Shown here: positions 6,805-9,826 of the stretch, piece by piece
How positions within the stretch are numbered: position 1 is the first letter of the stretch
Layout of the letters: each line of letters opens with the position of its first letter
DNA from: Ignavibacteriales bacterium
GTDB taxonomy: Bacteria > Bacteroidota > Ignavibacteria > UBA10030
Assembly (NCBI GenBank): GCA_016207365.1
Contig: JACQPU010000278.1
Span: 1 to 9,826, forward strand
Direction of reading: 5' to 3'
DNA: 9,826 nt
The notes under the pieces: generated by a model
What the model was told of the DNA's origin: nothing
What the model saw: only the letters and a program-made list of their open reading frames with translations
Database searches by the model: none
Translations under genes and position numbers: made by a program

Positions 6805-8609
6805 TGGCGGCGAAAATCCATATCCTCCGAAGCGACCTCGCGAATAAAATCGCGGCGGGTGAGGTTGTGCAACGACCCTCGTCCGCGGTCAAGGAACTTA
6901 TCGAGAACTCGCTTGATGCGGGAGCCCGCACGATCTTTGTCCGCATCGAAGACGCCGGAAAATCGGTGCTTCAGGTGGTCGATGATGGTGAAGGGATGTC
7001 GGAAGAGGACGCGAGGCTGTCATTTCGTCGGCATGCGACAAGCAAGATCAGTCTCCCGGAGGATCTTGAGAACATCCGGACGTTGGGATTTCGCGGCGAA
7101 GCACTTGCATCTGTCGGAGCCGTTGCCCGTGTGGAGTTGAAGACGAGAACGGTTGATGAGGATGTCGGGACGCTCGTGAGGGTCGAGGGAGACGAAATCA
7201 GGGAGGTCTCCCGCACGGCCTGTGAGCGCGGAACATCCGTGGTCGTGAAGAACCTCTTTTACAATACCCCCGCAAGGCGGAATTTTCTCAAGTCCCAGCA
7301 AACAGAGCGAAAACAGACGAGTGACGTGGTGACGAGGATGGCTCTGGCATATCCACAGGTGTCGTGGCACTATGTGAGCGACGAGGAAACTCTGCTGAAC
7401 CTTGCGCCTGCATCGTTCGAGGAGCGGGTATGCGACATTGTCGGGAAAAAGCAGTTTGAACAACTTGTTCGGGTTCAGGAGAAAACGGACTATGTGAGCA
7501 TCGACGGATACATTGGCAGGCCGGATTTTGGACGGAAGAGCAGGACGGATCAGTTCCTCTTCCTGAACGGACGATATATTGTCAATCGCGCCATCAATCA
7601 TGCGGTTTTCCAGGCGTACGAACATCTGCTGGTCAAAGGCTCGTTTCCGTTTTTCATTCTGCGACTGACCGTTGACCCCCGCAATGTTGACGTCAATGTC
7701 CACCCCTCAAAACTCGAAGTGAAATTTGAAAACGAATCCAACATGTACCGGCTTGTATTGTCCGTGATCCGAAAAACACTGGCGTCCAATGATCTGGTGC
7801 CTGCGATGGAAATGGCGGGAGTGGAGGCAGGCGGAGGAATCGACGCACGACTCCGGTTCGGCGGAAGCCAGGATGCACCGGATCCAATGGCAATCCCCGG
7901 TCAAATTGACCTCGATCAACTTTTTCAGCGGGCCCGTTACGCGCCGGAAGGTGTGGCTGTGAATTCGCTCACGCCCATTCTTCGGAGAGAGCCGGTGGAA
8001 CGGATCGTCGCGCAGGAGGCCGAACAGGGTGGAGGGCACGAGGGAAGGGCGATCTGGCAGGTGCATAACAAGTATATTCTCTCCCAGATCAAGACCGGCA
8101 TCATGATCGTCGATCAGCATGTTGCCCACGAACGAATCTTATACGAGCGGGCGCTGGCAAGTTTTGAGAATAATCTCCCTGCATCGCAACAGTTGCTGTT
8201 TCCGCAGACCGTCCAGCTGACGCCCGGAGACTATTCGCTTGTCCGGGATCTGCTGCCCCATCTCGAAACGCTCGGATTTGTTCTCAAGCCTTTCGGGAAG
8301 CACACGGTCGTGATTGAAGGGATCCCCGCGGATGTGCGTGTGGGAAGCGAGCGAAAGATCCTTCAGGACCTTCTGGATGAATTCAGGAACAACGAGCACC
8401 ATGCAACGGTGGATGCGCGCGACAACCTTGCAAAATCATTTGCCTGCAAAGCCGCGATCAAGGCAGGGGACAGATTGACAGTCCAGGAAATGGTTGGCTT
8501 GATTGATCAATTGTTTTTGACTACCATGCCGTATGTCTGTCCCCATGGCAGACCTGTCGTCGTAAAGATTTCGCTCGATGAGCTCGATAAGCGTTTTGGG
8601 AGAACATAG
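6804..8609 (+). CDS. mutL: DNA mismatch repair protein MutL (endonuclease type)
   Basis: MutL links mismatch recognition by MutS to strand incision and removal. The 601-residue product starts with the GHKL ATPase domain: ANKIAAGEVVQRP and ELIENSLDAGA (catalytic E34, N35), DDGEGM, HATSKI, LGFRGEAL, then NLFYNTPARRNF. A variable linker around residues 340-410 leads to the C-terminal dimerization domain. That domain holds the endonuclease motif DQHVAHERILYE at 437-448, the ACKAAIKAGD block and CPHGRP from C579. These are features of nicking MutL proteins in bacteria without MutH. The usual Ala after DQH is Val440 here; the metal-binding residues are intact. The ATG at 6804 overlaps the small gene's stop by one base. 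An in-frame ATG at 6741 would add 21 residues absent from the family and is rejected. Confidence 0.97.
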   Translation: MAAKIHILRSDLANKIAAGEVVQRPSSAVKELIENSLDAGARTIFVRIEDAGKSVLQVVDDGEGMSEEDARLSFRRHATSKISLPEDLENIRTLGFRGEALASVGAVARVELKTRTVDEDVGTLVRVEGDEIREVSRTACERGTSVVVKNLFYNTPARRNFLKSQQTERKQTSDVVTRMALAYPQVSWHYVSDEETLLNLAPASFEERVCDIVGKKQFEQLVRVQEKTDYVSIDGYIGRPDFGRKSRTDQFLFLNGRYIVNRAINHAVFQAYEHLLVKGSFPFFILRLTVDPRNVDVNVHPSKLEVKFENESNMYRLVLSVIRKTLASNDLVPAMEMAGVEAGGGIDARLRFGGSQDAPDPMAIPGQIDLDQLFQRARYAPEGVAVNSLTPILRREPVERIVAQEAEQGGGHEGRAIWQVHNKYILSQIKTGIMIVDQHVAHERILYERALASFENNLPASQQLLFPQTVQLTPGDYSLVRDLLPHLETLGFVLKPFGKHTVVIEGIPADVRVGSERKILQDLLDEFRNNEHHATVDARDNLAKSFACKAAIKAGDRLTVQEMVGLIDQLFLTTMPYVCPHGRPVVVKISLDELDKRFGRT

Positions 8610-8621
8610 AGTGTTCAGGAC

Positions 8622-8625
8622 GGAG
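8622..8625 (+). promoter_or_regulatory. Ribosome binding site of the mutase gene
   Basis: GGAG stands 7 nt before the ATG at 8633. The ATG at 8626 is in another frame, so 8633 is supported. Confidence 0.6.
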
Positions 8626-8632
8626 ATGAATC

Positions 8633-9826
8633 ATGAAGATTGACCAGACCAAAATCGGTGAAGCGCGGAAACGCTGGGAAGATCGGGTGCGATCCAATGG
8701 CCGGATGCGCGAAGTAAAGTTCACGACGGTGAGCAGTGAACCGATCGAAATGTTGTACACCCCTGAGGATGTGGCCGGAATGGACTTCCTGCGGGACATT
8801 GGATACCCTGGTGAATTTCCCTTTACCCGCGGGATCCACGCCACAATGTACCGCGGCAGGTTGTGGACTATGCGCCAATTTGCGGGATTCGGAACACCGG
8901 AAGATACCAACGCGCGCTACCACTATCTGCTCGACCACGGCCAGACTGGCCTCTCGGTCGCATTCGATCTACCCACGCTCATGGGCCGGGATGCCGATGA
9001 CCGCCTCTCAGAGGGTGAGGTGGGGATCTGCGGCGTTTCCGTCAGCTCGCTGGCGGACATGGAGATTCTGTTCCGCGGAATCGATCTTGGAGCCATTTCG
9101 ACGTCCATGACGATCAACGCCCCCGCAGCCATGGTGATGTGCTTCTATCTGGCCGTGGCCGAAAAGCAGGGCGTGGACTTTAAGAAGCTGCGCGGTACGA
9201 TTCAGGCGGATATCCTCAAGGAGTATATCGCTCAGAAAGAATGGATCTATCCGCCCGCACCCTCGATGAGGCTGATTATCGACATGTTCGAGTACCTCGG
9301 GACCGAGGCTCCGCAATGGAATCCGATCTCAGTCAGCGGCTATCATATCCGGGAGGCGGGTTCAACCGCGGCCCAGGAACTTGCGTTCACGCTTGCGGAC
9401 GGATTCGCCTACGTCGAAGCGGGAATCCAGCGCGGTCTCAACGTCGACGAGTTTGTTCCCCGGATTTCGTTCTTCTTCAATTCACACATCGACTTCTTTG
9501 AAGAGATCGCCAAGTTCCGGGCTGCCCGAAGAATCTGGGCGCGTCGGATGAAAGACAAATATGGCGTGAAAAATCCCAAATCATTAACCCTGCGATTTCA
9601 CACCCAGACCGCCGGATGCTCCCTCACTGCACAGCAGCCGGAGAACAACATCATCCGGACCGCCTATGAGGCCCTTGCGGGTGTATTGGGAGGCACGCAG
9701 TCCCTCCATACAAATTCGATGGATGAAACGCTTGCGCTGCCCTCGGAAAAGGCGGTGACAATTGCACTGCGAACACAACAAATCATGGCCTACGAGACCG
9801 GGGTTGGCAATACCATTGATCCGCTC
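8633..9826 (+). CDS. B12-dependent acyl-CoA mutase large subunit, isobutyryl-CoA-mutase-like (3' end outside window)
   Basis: The frame runs from ATG 8633 through the right edge without a stop, giving 398 residues. It is the substrate-binding TIM-barrel part of the methylmalonyl-CoA mutase family, which rearranges acyl-CoA carbon skeletons using adenosylcobalamin. Family marks are YPGEFPFTRG (58-67), TMRQFAGFG (79-87), GLSVAFDLPTLMGRD (106-120), TSMTIN, GTIQADILKEYIAQKEW (188-204), SVSGYHIREAG, LADGFAYVEAG, and HTQTAGCSLTAQQPENN near the end. At the two positions that separate substrates, Phe83 and Gln201 stand where methylmalonyl-CoA mutase has Tyr and Arg. Both are the isobutyryl-CoA mutase choices. 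The B12-binding domain is not visible and may follow in this protein or be a separate subunit. It starts 23 nt after the mutL stop, with GGAG 7 nt upstream. The family is firm; the substrate is inferred. Confidence 0.93.
   Translation, partial: MKIDQTKIGEARKRWEDRVRSNGRMREVKFTTVSSEPIEMLYTPEDVAGMDFLRDIGYPGEFPFTRGIHATMYRGRLWTMRQFAGFGTPEDTNARYHYLLDHGQTGLSVAFDLPTLMGRDADDRLSEGEVGICGVSVSSLADMEILFRGIDLGAISTSMTINAPAAMVMCFYLAVAEKQGVDFKKLRGTIQADILKEYIAQKEWIYPPAPSMRLIIDMFEYLGTEAPQWNPISVSGYHIREAGSTAAQELAFTLADGFAYVEAGIQRGLNVDEFVPRISFFFNSHIDFFEEIAKFRAARRIWARRMKDKYGVKNPKSLTLRFHTQTAGCSLTAQQPENNIIRTAYEALAGVLGGTQSLHTNSMDETLALPSEKAVTIALRTQQIMAYETGVGNTIDPL

Noticed and set aside
7020..7703. 227-codon open frame on the minus strand
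   Set aside because: It is antisense to the well-conserved ATPase half of mutL and shows no domain or ribosome site that I recognise.
8112..8147. DQHV instead of DQHA in MutL as a sign of a lost endonuclease
   Set aside because: The Asp, His and both Glu positions are intact and only a small side chain changes. I recall the DQHVAHER form in other bacteria, so it is likely an ordinary variant.
1..9826. Defence system, prophage, insertion sequence, CRISPR array or RNA gene
   Set aside because: Every long stretch is covered by housekeeping genes, and no transposase, integrase, regular spaced repeat or tRNA/rRNA-like sequence was seen on either strand.

Overview
The window holds ten protein-coding genes, all on the + strand and packed almost end to end. 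The first (RNase Y) is cut by the left edge and the last (an acyl-CoA mutase large subunit) by the right edge. I found no RNA gene, CRISPR array, insertion sequence or phage feature. Base composition looks moderate (roughly mid-50s percent GC by eye) and even across the window. The proteins are bacterial: RNase Y, FtsY without a long acidic N-terminal domain, an iron-sulfur type PurF, and a MutL with the endonuclease motif. Their style suggests the Bacteroidota/Chlorobiota/Ignavibacteriota (FCB) lineage. That placement is an impression from remembered homologues, not a computed result.

Layout: (1) 1-2477 carries rny (3' part), coaE and an argD-type aminotransferase. rny and coaE overlap, and coaE and argD are 1 nt apart. 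(2) 2478-2566 is the only real intergenic gap. It is pyrimidine-rich, has three copies of CTTCACT and ends in a T9 run before the GTG start of purF. (3) 2567-6594 carries purF, a CDP-alcohol phosphatidyltransferase (pgsA-like), ftsY and a dipeptide epimerase, joined by stop/start overlaps or very short gaps. (4) 6598-8609 carries a 68-residue single-pass membrane protein and mutL, whose start overlaps the small gene's stop by one base. (5) 8633-9826 is the start of a B12-dependent acyl-CoA mutase.

The genes are mostly housekeeping and do not form one pathway: RNA turnover (rny), coenzyme A synthesis (coaE), arginine synthesis (argD-like), purine synthesis (purF), phospholipid synthesis (pgsA-like), membrane protein targeting (ftsY), cell-wall peptide salvage (epimerase), mismatch repair (mutL) and acyl-CoA rearrangement (mutase). 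The tight spacing suggests one or two long cotranscribed units with translational coupling.

I see no undescribed multi-gene system here. The points most worth checking are the mutase, whose two substrate-determining positions look like isobutyryl-CoA mutase rather than methylmalonyl-CoA mutase, the unexplained small membrane protein beside mutL, and the repeated pyrimidine leader before purF.
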